Source: Saprospiraceae bacterium
GTDB lineage: Bacteria; Bacteroidota; Bacteroidia; Chitinophagales; Saprospiraceae
DNA length: 64,000 nt
Reading direction: 5' to 3'
NCBI GenBank assembly: GCA_016714895.1
Contig: JADKBV010000001.1
Span: 620,001-684,000 of the forward strand
The translations under genes were made by a program, and so were the position numbers. The notes below the pieces were generated by a model. It saw nothing but the letters and a program-made list of their open reading frames with translations. It did no database searches and was not told where the DNA came from. Every line of letters begins with the position of its first letter. Position 1 is the stretch's first letter. Positions 36,138 through 45,907 of this stretch are shown in pieces.

Positions 36138-37099
36138 AAAAATATTTCCATATTGCCAAAACCAGATTTTCCAATCTACCGGTTATCAAACAAATTCTTG
36201 ATTGGTCAAAATGGTACGTACCTCCGGGATTTTCAGGAGTTCCTTTGTATTATGTCATTACATTTATAATTGAAGAGACCAAAAAGGATAATCTTACGAT
36301 GCGTTCCAATTCTATTGCTTTCAGCCTCTTCATAGCTATATTTCCAGGTATAATTTTTCTGTTTACTTTATTGCCTCATATACCCATCATACAGGATTAC
36401 GTAGTCATTATCGACAGAAACCTGAACAATGTGTTACCCAAAAGTGCATATGAGTATCTGTCACAGATTTTGATTGATATTACTTCCATCAAAAGAAGTG
36501 GTTTATTGTCCTTAGGATTTTTTTTATCCTTATTTTTTGCCTCCAACGGTATGATCACATTAATGTCAGGATTTGATAAATCTTATAATGATGTATTTGG
36601 CAGAAGGTCGTTTTTGCGAAAAAGATTTATTGCTTTATCATTGACTGTCGTTTTATCCGGATTATTTATTGTTGTCATTGCCATGGTAGTCCTGAGCAAA
36701 AGTTTTTTTGATTGGCTTGCAACACACTATGTCATTAGTGATTGGTTATTGTTGTTTTTTTCAAATACATCAAGGTTTATACTTGGTATTTCACTCATTT
36801 ACACAGGTATAAGCTTTATTTATCAATATGGTCCCTCCTTGTACAGAAAGTCTCCCTTTTTGAATGTCGGAGCTATGACGTCGACACTTTTATTTATTGG
36901 AGGCACATATCTGTTCAGTTTTTTTATCAACAATTTCGGAAGATATAATGAAATTTATGGATCTATAGGCGCTTTGATCGTGGTGATGATATGGTTTCAG
37001 GCTACATCTTTTATTTTATTGGTCGGATTTGAACTCAATGCCAGTATTGCCGTTGTAAAAAATAATATGTTGTTAGAACAAAATAAAAAAACCATATGA
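36134..37099 (+). CDS. YihY/BrkB family membrane protein (TTG start)
   Basis: A 321-residue inner-membrane protein with six hydrophobic helices. DNLTMRSNSIAFSLFIAIFPGIIFLFTLLP is the characteristic N-terminal segment of the YihY/BrkB family, formerly called ribonuclease BN; FFASNGMITLMSGFDKSYN and the late GGTYLFSFFINNFGRYNEIYGSIGALIVVMIW are also typical. Function remains unclear. TTG at 36134 overlaps the previous stop (TTGA), and the ATGA overlap at 37096 couples it to surE. Confidence 0.9.
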   Translation: MKKYFHIAKTRFSNLPVIKQILDWSKWYVPPGFSGVPLYYVITFIIEETKKDNLTMRSNSIAFSLFIAIFPGIIFLFTLLPHIPIIQDYVVIIDRNLNNVLPKSAYEYLSQILIDITSIKRSGLLSLGFFLSLFFASNGMITLMSGFDKSYNDVFGRRSFLRKRFIALSLTVVLSGLFIVVIAMVVLSKSFFDWLATHYVISDWLLLFFSNTSRFILGISLIYTGISFIYQYGPSLYRKSPFLNVGAMTSTLLFIGGTYLFSFFINNFGRYNEIYGSIGALIVVMIWFQATSFILLVGFELNASIAVVKNNMLLEQNKKTI

Positions 37100-37851
37100 T
37101 TTTAGTAACCAATGACGACGGAATAGTCGCTCCTGGGATAAAAGCACTGATTGAAGTAGCTTCAAAATTTGGTGAAGTTCTTGTCGTTGCACCTGATGCT
37201 CCACAATCCGGACAAGGGCATGCTATTACAATCACCAAACCCCTAAAGTTAAGAAAAGTAGATTTATATGACGGGGTCACTTCTTACGAATGTTCCGGCA
37301 CACCGGTGGATTGTGTAAAACTGGCTAAAAATGTCTTGTTAAAAGGTCAGACTATTGATCTGTGTGTTTCCGGTATCAATCATGGTTCTAATGCGTCCAT
37401 CAATATTTTGTATTCAGGCACCATGTCGGCTGCGATGGAGGCAAGTCTTGAAGGCATAGATTCTATTGGGTTTTCATTACTTGACTATGCATTTGATGCT
37501 GATTTCAGTCATGCTAAAAAGATTGTATCTCAAATGATTGAACATCTTCTTGTACATAAACTCAGACATTGTAAATTATTAAATGTCAATATTCCCAAAG
37601 GTCCGGATATCAAAGGCATAAAAGTATGCCGCCAGGCCAGGGGACATTGGATTGAAGAATTTCAAGAGGGACTTGATCCCCGGGGCGAAAAGTATTATTG
37701 GCTTACCGGTAGGTTTCAGAACAACGATGACGGGGAAGACACAGATATTTTTGCGCTTTCTCAAAACTATGTTTCCGTGGTACCCTCCGGATTTGACCTT
37801 ACAGCTTATGATGCCATTCTACCGTTAAAACAATTAGAAAATTTATCTTAA
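37096..37851 (+). CDS. surE: 5'/3'-nucleotidase SurE
   Basis: A 251-residue metal-dependent nucleotidase acting on nucleoside monophosphates. N-terminal ILVTNDDGIVAPGIKAL holds the DD metal motif; APDAPQSGQGHAITI, YECSGTPVDCVKLA and SGINHGSNASINILYSGTMSAAMEA are diagnostic. Length is normal. It starts within the ATGA overlap with the YihY gene and is followed after 9 bases by a small membrane protein, then lpxB, a common Bacteroidota order. Confidence 0.95.
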   Translation: MILVTNDDGIVAPGIKALIEVASKFGEVLVVAPDAPQSGQGHAITITKPLKLRKVDLYDGVTSYECSGTPVDCVKLAKNVLLKGQTIDLCVSGINHGSNASINILYSGTMSAAMEASLEGIDSIGFSLLDYAFDADFSHAKKIVSQMIEHLLVHKLRHCKLLNVNIPKGPDIKGIKVCRQARGHWIEEFQEGLDPRGEKYYWLTGRFQNNDDGEDTDIFALSQNYVSVVPSGFDLTAYDAILPLKQLENLS

Positions 37852-37860
37852 TTATATTAT

Positions 37861-38160
37861 ATGCAAAAGGATTCAGTTCTTACCGGTTTTGTTTTAGGAG
37901 CGATTGTTCCCGTTTTAGGTTATATCCTTTTAACCTTTCTTTTTGACTTACTTACACAAGCAGGATTATTGGAAGAAGTATCAATGTCTACTGCTGATAA
38001 AAGGTATAGAACCATATTATTATTGTCCTTGTGTATGAATCTGATTCCTTTTCAGATAGGCAAAAAGAATCGGTGGGATGACACTATGCGTGGTATCGTG
38101 ATTCCGACCATGATTTATGTGGGAGCGTGGGTTTATATGTTTGGAGGTGGTTTGTTTTAA
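37861..38160 (+). CDS. small membrane protein, unknown function
   Basis: A 99-residue protein with three hydrophobic segments (GFVLGAIVPVLGYILLTFLF, TILLLSLCMNLIPF, GIVIPTMIYVGAWVYMF) and a polar middle. It lies between surE and lpxB, 9 bases after surE. Small membrane genes at this site are common in the phylum; I do not know their role. Confidence 0.75.
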   Translation: MQKDSVLTGFVLGAIVPVLGYILLTFLFDLLTQAGLLEEVSMSTADKRYRTILLLSLCMNLIPFQIGKKNRWDDTMRGIVIPTMIYVGAWVYMFGGGLF

Positions 38161-38316
38161 TACTCCTATTAAGCGGCTAACGTAAAATGTGCAAATAACC
38201 CGGTAATCCATGTACCTTCAAAAATCACTTTACGTTCTGCCTTCAAAATCATGTGAATGAACAAGTAACGAGGTTTTTAAAAATCGCAAACTCAACAAAC
38301 CTATAAATCCAAACTC

Positions 38317-39438
38317 ATGAAATATTATATCATTGCAGGTGAAGTTTCAGGTGATAAACATGGGAGCAATCTGATGCATTCTCTCAAAAAATCAGATCCT
38401 GAAGCTGATATAAGGTTTTGGGGAGGTGATGCCATGCAACATGCAGGAGGAACGATGGTAAAACATATTCAAGACCTGGCTTTTATGGGTTTTTATGAAG
38501 TTATTATTCATTTGAGAACCATTTTAAATCTCATGACAATTTGTAAAAAAGATATTTTGTCCTACCGTCCCGATGTCGTCATTTTGATAGACTATCCCGG
38601 TTTTAACCTGAGAATAGCTGAATGGGCAAAAAAAAACGGGTTTAAAGTTGTTTATTACATTGTACCTCAAGTCTGGGCATGGCACAAAAGCAGGGTCCAT
38701 AAACTTAGAAAGTATACCGATTTATTATTAGCCATTCTTCCTTTTGAAGAAAAATTTTATGCTGATCATGGCTGTAAAGTCACTTTTGTTGGTCACCCTT
38801 TGCTTGATGAGATAAAAAACTATGAATCGCACAAAAACACAAACAGCCATAACTTACCCGAAAAAATAAAGATAGCACTTTTGCCAGGCTCAAGAAAACA
38901 GGAAATCAAACTTATGTTGCCGATATTTCTTAATACTGTAAAAAAACTTGGTATTAAAGCTGTGATTGCCGGTAGTTCGAATATACCTGAATCGATGTAC
39001 CACTACATCATTGAGGAATCAGGTGTTGAGAAAAATAATATTATGCTCGTTTTTAATGATATGTATTCGATTCTTAAAAGAAGTGAATTTGCTTTCGTCA
39101 CTTCGGGTACAGCCACTTTAGAAACAGCGCTGTGGGATGTACCCCAAATTGTAGCATATAAAGGCAATCCCCTCTCCTATTACATTGCTAAAAAAATCAT
39201 AACATTACCTTTTATTTCCCTTGTCAACATCATTCTAAATAGAAAATTAGTTGATGAACTGATACAGGAAAATCTTACTTCAGAAACGTTGAGTGACCAT
39301 TATAACAAAACAATCCTTGACAAGGATAACATTAAAAACGGTTATGCTACTTTGAAAAAAATGTTGGGGACTCAAGGTGCTTCCGACAAAGCCGCTACTG
39401 CAATCATCCGCACTTTGAGACCTGATACAAAAGTCTGA
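38317..39438 (+). CDS. lpxB: lipid-A-disaccharide synthase LpxB
   Basis: A 373-residue GT19 glycosyltransferase joining lipid X to UDP-diacylglucosamine in lipid A synthesis, at the inner membrane. Marks: YIIAGEVSGDKHGSNL at the N-terminus, WGGDAMQHAGGTMV, MGFYEVI, DVVILIDYPGFNLRIAEWAK, YYIVPQVWAWHKSR, VGHPLLDEI and LLPGSRKQEIKLMLP, then ATLETALWDVPQIVAYK. All active-site motifs are intact and length is standard. Together with LptE it shows LPS is made. Confidence 0.96.
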   Translation: MKYYIIAGEVSGDKHGSNLMHSLKKSDPEADIRFWGGDAMQHAGGTMVKHIQDLAFMGFYEVIIHLRTILNLMTICKKDILSYRPDVVILIDYPGFNLRIAEWAKKNGFKVVYYIVPQVWAWHKSRVHKLRKYTDLLLAILPFEEKFYADHGCKVTFVGHPLLDEIKNYESHKNTNSHNLPEKIKIALLPGSRKQEIKLMLPIFLNTVKKLGIKAVIAGSSNIPESMYHYIIEESGVEKNNIMLVFNDMYSILKRSEFAFVTSGTATLETALWDVPQIVAYKGNPLSYYIAKKIITLPFISLVNIILNRKLVDELIQENLTSETLSDHYNKTILDKDNIKNGYATLKKMLGTQGASDKAATAIIRTLRPDTKV

Positions 39439-39495
39439 TGAAGTCAAAAAACGTAATAAATCAATTTCCGTTCAAGACGCAAAACAACTTATATC

Positions 39496-39993
39496 TTATT
39501 GTAACTTTTTAATCTCTTCTTCCAATTTTATTTCATCCCCGGGATTATATCCACTGTGTGTATAAACAATATTACCCTGTTTGTCTAATAAAAACGTCTG
39601 AGGAATGGTTTGAAAATTTAATGTTTGCATCAATTCCTGTTTACTGTCGGCTAAAACTGTAAATTCCCAACCTTTTGATTGAACGATAGCAGGAACCTTT
39701 GTTAATCCTCGTGCATCGTCAATCGTTATTGCCACCAGTTGAATATTATAATCGGTTACCCAGTCCTCATAAACTTCATGAATAGCATCCAATTCTCTTT
39801 TACAAGGTGTACACCATGTTGCCCAAAAACTTACTATGGTAATTTTTTCATTTTTCGTAAAACTATTGGTGCTGACCACTTTTCCATCAACAGATTTAAT
39901 ATCCAATTCCGGAAACGGCTTGCTTACGTGAGCAGAAAATGAAAATAAAACAAAGGCAAAAAAGCTGAAAGTTAAAAGGTTTTTTAAAGACAT
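39496..39993 (-). CDS. TlpA-family thioredoxin-like envelope protein
   Basis: About 165 residues from ATG 39993 (an open frame reaches 40053, but the start MSLKNLLTFSFFAFVLFSFS is a better signal sequence). The domain has VVSFWATWCTPCKREL (WCTPC), a mid strand LVAITIDDARGL and the cis-proline FQTIPQTFLLDKQGNIVY. TlpA-like proteins drive disulfide exchange in the periplasm. The gene is divergent from the DUF6029/Omp28 pair by about 200 bases, which suggests a shared role. Confidence 0.88.
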   Translation of the reverse strand: MSLKNLLTFSFFAFVLFSFSAHVSKPFPELDIKSVDGKVVSTNSFTKNEKITIVSFWATWCTPCKRELDAIHEVYEDWVTDYNIQLVAITIDDARGLTKVPAIVQSKGWEFTVLADSKQELMQTLNFQTIPQTFLLDKQGNIVYTHSGYNPGDEIKLEEEIKKLQ

Positions 39994-40201
39994 CTTGCTA
40001 TTTTTTTGTTTGAGACGTAAATGTACAAGAAAAGGATACATTTTTGCAAACATGTTAACTGAATTTTAACTTGATCCTTTGAATAAAAACAAACAAAGAA
40101 GGCTTGATACGACAAAGCGTGAATATTTTTTACTCAGTATGTTAAGATTTGTTAAGATTTTTTACCTTTATGCCACATTAATGATACTTAGCTCAAAACA
40201 T

Positions 40202-41866
40202 ATGACAAACCAAATCAGTAAATATTTTATTGGAAAGAGCCTTCTACTTTTTATGTTTTCTGTTTTATTCAATCACTCCATTTTTTCACAGGAAAAAGGA
40301 GTTTTTTCAGGAGGTTTTGAAACAAATGCCAATATATTTTTAAGAGATTCCTCTATAAATGCCATAAACACTCCACAGTACGACCACCAGATATTTGGTG
40401 GAGAGGCATGGCTGAATTTGAATTATGCAATACAAGGATTTAATTTTGGGATACGTTTTGATATGTTCAACAATTCCAATTTGCAAAATCCAACTTCCTC
40501 CTATTCAGGTGTTGGCATTGGCCGATGGATTGTTAAAAAGTCTTTTGACAAATTAGAATTACAAGCCGGATATATTTATGATCAGATTGGTTCCGGGTTG
40601 ATATTCAGATCCTTTGAAACCAGACCATTATTTATTGACAATGCCGTATACGGTGCCAGAGCTCAATATGAATTGGGAAAAGAATGGAAAATCATGGGTT
40701 TTGCAGGAGTCCAAAAAAATGCTTTTGGAACATATTCCGGTAATATCAAAGGGATGAGATTGGAAGGATTTTTAAGTTTTGGTGAGGAAAACCCGATAAG
40801 TCTTGCTCCCGGAATTGGTTTTGTCAACAGAACCATTTCTGATGAAAATATGGACAAGGTGGTGAGTGCTTTGAGAACTTATTTGCCTGAAGACAGATTT
40901 GTTCCCGTATTTAATACTTATGCAACCACTATTTACAATACGTTATCTTATAAAGGAATCACTTGGTACGCCGAAGTAGCACTGAAGTCCGATGATATAT
41001 TTTTTAACCCTTTTGCTCTAAAATCAGAGGTCATCGGAAGTACAATCGGAAAATTTGTATTAAGCCCGGGGTCAGTTATTTATAACAGTGTTTCTTTGGC
41101 TGCAGGCAATCTGGGATTAACTGCAGAAATGAAAAGAACGGAAAATTTTAGTTTCAGAATTGATCCGGATCTCAGGTTGATTCGTGGTTTGGTAAACTAT
41201 TTGGTACCCTTGAACAGACAAAACACATACAGATTGACAGCCCGATATTCTCCGGCAGCACAAGACATCAGTGAAATGGCTTATTCATTGGATGCCCGAT
41301 ATAAAATCTCAAAATCTTTGAGTGTTCTTGGGAATTTCTCTTATGTAACAACTCTTGACAATCAACTTTTATACAGAGAATTGTTTACAGAATTTATCTA
41401 CAAATACAAAAGAAAATACCAAATAACTGCCGGAGTTCAGTTTTTGAACTATAATCAGGAAGTTTTTGAACAAAAACCACAGGTACCTATTGTAAAAACA
41501 GTTGTACCTTATTTTGATATTCTTTATAAGTTTTCACCAAAAAAGGCATTGAGAACAGAATTTCAATTGATGATGACGGAAGAAGATTTCGGAAGCTGGG
41601 TTTTCGGATTAATGGAATACAGTATTGCACCAAGATGGATTTTTGAGATTTCCGGGATGTACAACTTTGATCCTAAAAAACCGGACGCAAGAGGGCGAAT
41701 TGAAAAGACACTTTATCCGACATTTGGTGCAGTTTTTAACCAGGGGAGCAACAGATTTTCACTGCGATACGTTAAACAAGTGGAAGGTGTGGTTTGTAGT
41801 GGTGGTATATGCAGGCTTGAACCGGCTTTCAGTGGTGTCAGATTCAGTATGAATACTATTTTTTAA
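40202..41866 (+). CDS. DUF6029 outer-membrane protein
   Basis: About 554 residues from ATG 40202, with a signal peptide ending near NHSIFSQ. An upstream in-frame ATG at 40079 would add an unlikely hydrophobic extension. The mature part begins GVFSGGFETNANIFLRDS and reads as strands of a large beta-barrel (IVKKSFDKLELQAGYIYDQIGSGLIFRSFE), the pattern I know from DUF6029 proteins. It ends with a strand, GVRFSMNTIF, terminal Phe, as in outer-membrane barrels. Ligand and role unknown. The Omp28 gene follows after 18 bases. Confidence 0.75.
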   Translation: MTNQISKYFIGKSLLLFMFSVLFNHSIFSQEKGVFSGGFETNANIFLRDSSINAINTPQYDHQIFGGEAWLNLNYAIQGFNFGIRFDMFNNSNLQNPTSSYSGVGIGRWIVKKSFDKLELQAGYIYDQIGSGLIFRSFETRPLFIDNAVYGARAQYELGKEWKIMGFAGVQKNAFGTYSGNIKGMRLEGFLSFGEENPISLAPGIGFVNRTISDENMDKVVSALRTYLPEDRFVPVFNTYATTIYNTLSYKGITWYAEVALKSDDIFFNPFALKSEVIGSTIGKFVLSPGSVIYNSVSLAAGNLGLTAEMKRTENFSFRIDPDLRLIRGLVNYLVPLNRQNTYRLTARYSPAAQDISEMAYSLDARYKISKSLSVLGNFSYVTTLDNQLLYRELFTEFIYKYKRKYQITAGVQFLNYNQEVFEQKPQVPIVKTVVPYFDILYKFSPKKALRTEFQLMMTEEDFGSWVFGLMEYSIAPRWIFEISGMYNFDPKKPDARGRIEKTLYPTFGAVFNQGSNRFSLRYVKQVEGVVCSGGICRLEPAFSGVRFSMNTIF

Positions 41867-41884
41867 TTTAAAACATATATTGAA

Positions 41885-42709
41885 ATGAAAAATTTTTTAA
41901 TTTTAGCTTCTGTTTTGCTCCTCATCAACTCCTGTGAAGAAATTCCACCTCAAATCAATGAAGTGGTCATAGCTCCTACCAATAAAATAGTGGTTATTGA
42001 AGAATTGACGGGCCCAAAATGTCCAAATTGCCCAAAAGCTACCAAAACGGTAGAAAATATTATTGAAAAATATCCTGACAATGTGATTGCTGTAAATATC
42101 CATGGCAACCTCCTTGCGGAACCCGCCAAAACGGGAGATCCGGATTTCAGAAATGAAGATGCAAAAAACCTGGAACTTTGGTTTAAACCCTGGTTTGGAA
42201 AACCTGCAGCTTCGATCAACAGAATTCAGGATAATGCTTTGTTTTTTGTAAGAGAGTCTATTGATTTGTATCAATCCGAGGTGGAAAAAGAATTGGAAAA
42301 ACCATTGGAAATGAATCTGTTTATGGGTGTAGATTACAATGAAAATACGCGAAAAATCGATATTGAAATAAGTGCAAATCCTGTTGTCGACTTAGCGGGG
42401 GAATTCAACATTACCGTTTATATTCTGGAGTCACATATCATCGCAGCCCAATATAACGGCACTGACATCATTACAGATTATGAACACAATCACGTGCTCC
42501 GAAAATGTCTTACCACCTTTACAGGTGATTTTTTTGCAAAAGATATGTCCAAAGGTCAAATTTTGAGACAAAAATTCAGTTATGTACTTCCGGAGGTTGA
42601 TGGAAAATTAAATCATCCTGAACATACTTCTGTAGTAGCATTCATCCATAAAAGTGGTTTTAACACCCGGGATATCATCCAGGGTGTAAGTAAGTATATT
42701 ATGAAATAA
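41885..42709 (+). CDS. Omp28-related lipoprotein with thioredoxin-like CPNC motif
   Basis: A 274-residue lipoprotein (lipobox LLLINSC). The mature protein begins VIAPTNKIVVIEELTGPKCPNCPKATK: the first half is thioredoxin-like with a CxxC (CPNC) motif as in Omp28-like proteins of Bacteroidota. VIAVNIHGNLLAEPA and FGKPAASINR (position of the cis-proline) continue the fold; the second half is a strand-rich domain (FNITVYILESHIIAAQ). It lies directly after DUF6029, and the order is common in the phylum as I remember it. A thiol-redox or surface role is likely but not established. Confidence 0.78.
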   Translation: MKNFLILASVLLLINSCEEIPPQINEVVIAPTNKIVVIEELTGPKCPNCPKATKTVENIIEKYPDNVIAVNIHGNLLAEPAKTGDPDFRNEDAKNLELWFKPWFGKPAASINRIQDNALFFVRESIDLYQSEVEKELEKPLEMNLFMGVDYNENTRKIDIEISANPVVDLAGEFNITVYILESHIIAAQYNGTDIITDYEHNHVLRKCLTTFTGDFFAKDMSKGQILRQKFSYVLPEVDGKLNHPEHTSVVAFIHKSGFNTRDIIQGVSKYIMK

Positions 42710-42719
42710 CCGGGTTACA

Positions 42720-44501
42720 TTGGCCAATTCTTTCAATAATCCACCTGAATGGGCGAAAAAAGCCATTTGGTATCAAATATTTGTTGAAAGATTCAGAAAT
42801 GGCAACAAAACTTCAAATCCGACATTTCAAAGCATCCAGGGCAGTACCGTTGATAAGGTTCCTGACGATTGGATTATAACGCCTTGGGGACATGATTGGT
42901 ACGCTAAAGACCCATGGGCAATTCAAATGCCTGTCGATTTTTACAGAGCCGTACAACTACGAAGATATGGTGGTGACCTTTCCGGAGTATTATTAAAAAT
43001 TCCTTATTTAAAAAAGTTAGGCGTCAATGCTGTTTACTTTAATCCATTAAACCACGCACCATCCCTTCACAAGTACGACACCACTTATTATCATCACATA
43101 GACGTACATTTCGGTCCCGATCCGGTAGGTGATTTAAAACTGATCAAAAAAGAAGATCCGGGTAATCCGGAAACATGGACATGGACAGAAGCTGACAAAC
43201 TATTTATTCAAATACTAAAAATCCTGGATGAAAATGAAATACATGTAATCGTTGATTTTTCATGGAACCATACAGGTCATACCTTTTGGGCTTTTGAGGA
43301 TATAAAAAAACATAAAAGTAATTCAGAATATATAGATTGGTATGAGGGAATTCATTTTAATGAAAGCGACACCCTGAAATATGGTTCCTGGAATGATATT
43401 TCCACCTTACCGGAACTCAAAAAGACCAATAAAGGCAAAAATCCCGAAAAAGGATTTATGGAAGGCGATTTGCATCCGGGCATAAAAAAACACATATTTG
43501 ATGTTTGTACACGATGGATTCAACCTGTTATCCAAGGTAAAAAACATAAAGGAATTGATGGAATGAGGCTTGATGTGGCAGATCTCGTCCCTATGTCATT
43601 CTGGAGGGAATTAAGACAATACACCCGTAGTTTGAACAAAAACTTTTTACTGGTCGGTGAAAACTGGTGGGAAGAATGGCCGCACAAACTACTTGACCCC
43701 CGGCCTTGGCTGGAGGGTGACAGTTTTGATTCTGTCATGCATTATCAGTGGTTTCAGGTTGCCAGAGCTTATTTCGGAGACTCAGCAGATCATATTGATT
43801 TACCGGAATTTATTGGCAAAATGCAGGCCCTTTATAGTGGCATACGGGTAGAAAATTGCCGTGTTCTCATGAATCTGGCATCTTCCCATGATGCACCAAG
43901 GATTTGGACCAGCATGTTTAATAAAAATCAATATAAGTTCAAATGCAAACCTCCGGAAGATGATTCTTACAGAACGGATTTTCCGGATGAACTGGGTTAT
44001 ACAAACACCATGTTACTTCTTATTCATCAATTTACTTTTTTGGGTACTCCCCATATCTGGAACGGGGATGAAATGGGAATGACAGGGGCAGATGACCCTG
44101 ACAACAGAAAACCTCTTCATTGGCCTGATATTCATTTTAACATTGAGCATGCTTCAGAATATAGTAACTACGATTACCAAATTCAACCTGTTTTTGATGC
44201 AAACATCTTTGATTTTTTTCAAAAACTAATTAAGTTGCGTAAAAAACATCTTTGTTTTAGTTTAGGAAACTGTCTGTTTTATACAAATGACATCCTTACC
44301 TCAAAACTGGTTATTTACACACGAACCTATAAAAATCAATCTATTGTCATTATGATAAACAACAATCCTGAACCATATAAAATACCAAAAATATTTCAGG
44401 GTGGTTCAGTGCTTTTTTATTACAATATTAGTGATTGTCTGGATACCAAGATCCCTCCATACGCAGCCTTAATAAAAAAATATCTGCCTGATATTTTATA
44501 A
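42720..44501 (+). CDS. alpha-amylase family glycoside hydrolase (GH13), TTG start
   Basis: A 593-residue GH13 enzyme. Region I is VIVDFSWNHTGHTFWA (D and NH), region II GMRLDVADLV with the nucleophile near residue 285, region III FLLVGENWWEEW with the acid/base Glu near residue 314, and region IV LASSHDAPRIWT. It starts AIWYQIFVERFRNGN, the neopullulanase/cyclomaltodextrinase-like opening, and no signal peptide is seen, so a cytoplasmic maltodextrin or oligosaccharide hydrolase is likely. TTG at 42720 is the only plausible start, 10 bases after the Omp28 stop. Confidence 0.9.
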   Translation: MANSFNNPPEWAKKAIWYQIFVERFRNGNKTSNPTFQSIQGSTVDKVPDDWIITPWGHDWYAKDPWAIQMPVDFYRAVQLRRYGGDLSGVLLKIPYLKKLGVNAVYFNPLNHAPSLHKYDTTYYHHIDVHFGPDPVGDLKLIKKEDPGNPETWTWTEADKLFIQILKILDENEIHVIVDFSWNHTGHTFWAFEDIKKHKSNSEYIDWYEGIHFNESDTLKYGSWNDISTLPELKKTNKGKNPEKGFMEGDLHPGIKKHIFDVCTRWIQPVIQGKKHKGIDGMRLDVADLVPMSFWRELRQYTRSLNKNFLLVGENWWEEWPHKLLDPRPWLEGDSFDSVMHYQWFQVARAYFGDSADHIDLPEFIGKMQALYSGIRVENCRVLMNLASSHDAPRIWTSMFNKNQYKFKCKPPEDDSYRTDFPDELGYTNTMLLLIHQFTFLGTPHIWNGDEMGMTGADDPDNRKPLHWPDIHFNIEHASEYSNYDYQIQPVFDANIFDFFQKLIKLRKKHLCFSLGNCLFYTNDILTSKLVIYTRTYKNQSIVIMINNNPEPYKIPKIFQGGSVLFYYNISDCLDTKIPPYAALIKKYLPDIL

Positions 44502-44783
44502 ACAACAACCGTATTAGAAATAAACTATAACAAAACCAGAATTACATTTTATTAAAAAAGTCATTTCGGGATTTAAAGCAATTCGATCATGTCCCAAACT
44601 GACTAAAGATCACATCAACCAAAAGTGGTTATGTTTTGAATTTCTTAAAAAAATGTTATTTTTAAAAAATCTGAAACCCAAGGAATCAGCCATTTGTTTG
44701 TGATTTGATGATGTAAACTATAACCGGAAATACCATCAAAAAAAACGATTTGTATTCTCAAAACACTGTAATTTGTTATTATT

Positions 44784-45710
44784 ATGAAAAAAAATCAAAT
44801 TCAAAATTCCTTCTACATTCCAAAAGGTGAAAGAAATGGCATTCTCGTCTTCCTGATATGTTCTGTATGCTTAATTATCGGGATACAAACGTATACCGCG
44901 CTAAAAACAGTACCTGTTATCATCAATATGAAAAATCAACATTCTGAAAATATTTTAACCAAAAATCCTTTAAGCGAAACAAAAAAGAAGAATAAATACA
45001 AAGGGCCAAAAACACCACAAAAACGTCAGACATTTGTATTCAACCCAAATACTGTTTCTTATGACTCCCTCAGACTATTAGGTTTTACCTCTTTTGCAGC
45101 CAAAAATCTCGTTAATTACCGAAATAAGGGAGGTAATTTTAAAACCAAACAACAGCTTTACAAAATTTATGGGACGGATAGTCTGCTCATACGGGAACTT
45201 GAAAACAGTATTATCTTTAGTGATCCGGAAAAAGTCGAAAAATCTTCGGAATCCGTTTCGGTCAAAAACAATATGCCCACTTATGACACGGAGAGTCAAA
45301 AAAAGACTGTCACCATCGTAGAAATTAATGCCGCAGATAGTGCTGCCTTGGTTTCTATTAAAGGTATTGGACCATATTTTGCCAAAAAAGTGATTAAAAT
45401 GAGGCAAAGAATGGGTGGTTTTACATCAGTAGACCAATTAACCGAATGTAGGATTATACCGGATAGTGTTTTTCAAAAAATCGTTCCTTTTATTACTGTG
45501 GACGAATCAAAAATGGAAAAAATCCCTATCAATCAGGCAAATTATAAAACGTTGATCCTACATCCTTATTTTGATGAAAATCTGGTTAAAGTACTTCTGA
45601 ATTATCGGGAAAATCACGGTCCGTTTACTTCTCCGCAACAGTTGAAAAATATTAAAATTCTGAATAAGGAAAAGTATGAAAAAATCATCAGGCACTTTAC
45701 ATTTCAGTAA
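44784..45710 (+). CDS. helix-hairpin-helix protein (ComEA-like)
   Basis: A 308-residue protein: a cytoplasmic lead of about 20 residues, one membrane segment (GILVFLICSVCLIIGIQTYTA), a basic linker, and three HhH units: SYDSLRLLGFTSFAAKNLVNYRNKGG (about 93-125), NAADSAALVSIKGIGPYFAKKVIKMRQR (about 185-215) and NQANYKTLILHPYFDENLVKVLLNYRENHG (about 255-285). Middle and last units show the hGhGxxxA pattern of DNA-binding ComEA. It may bind incoming DNA in competence, together with the ComEC here. The third HhH lacks the usual GIG and may be a fold remnant. Confidence 0.82.
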   Translation: MKKNQIQNSFYIPKGERNGILVFLICSVCLIIGIQTYTALKTVPVIINMKNQHSENILTKNPLSETKKKNKYKGPKTPQKRQTFVFNPNTVSYDSLRLLGFTSFAAKNLVNYRNKGGNFKTKQQLYKIYGTDSLLIRELENSIIFSDPEKVEKSSESVSVKNNMPTYDTESQKKTVTIVEINAADSAALVSIKGIGPYFAKKVIKMRQRMGGFTSVDQLTECRIIPDSVFQKIVPFITVDESKMEKIPINQANYKTLILHPYFDENLVKVLLNYRENHGPFTSPQQLKNIKILNKEKYEKIIRHFTFQ

Positions 45711-45907
45711 AAAAAATATTCTTAAACTGGTTTTTATGCCCCGAAGATTAACATAAAATGATACTACCCTTTCCTTACTAAAAAAATTTATTGCAGAAAA
45801 GAAAAAACATATGTATAAAATCTGTTTATTTGTGGCTACAAATAAAAATAAAATTATCGTTTTATTAACTCATTTACCACTTATCTTAAATAACAGAAGC
45901 AGAATTT

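Noticed and set aside
44502..44783. Gene remnant between the GH13 enzyme and the HhH protein
   Set aside because: AT-rich with no continuous frame, promoter or hairpin that I could support.
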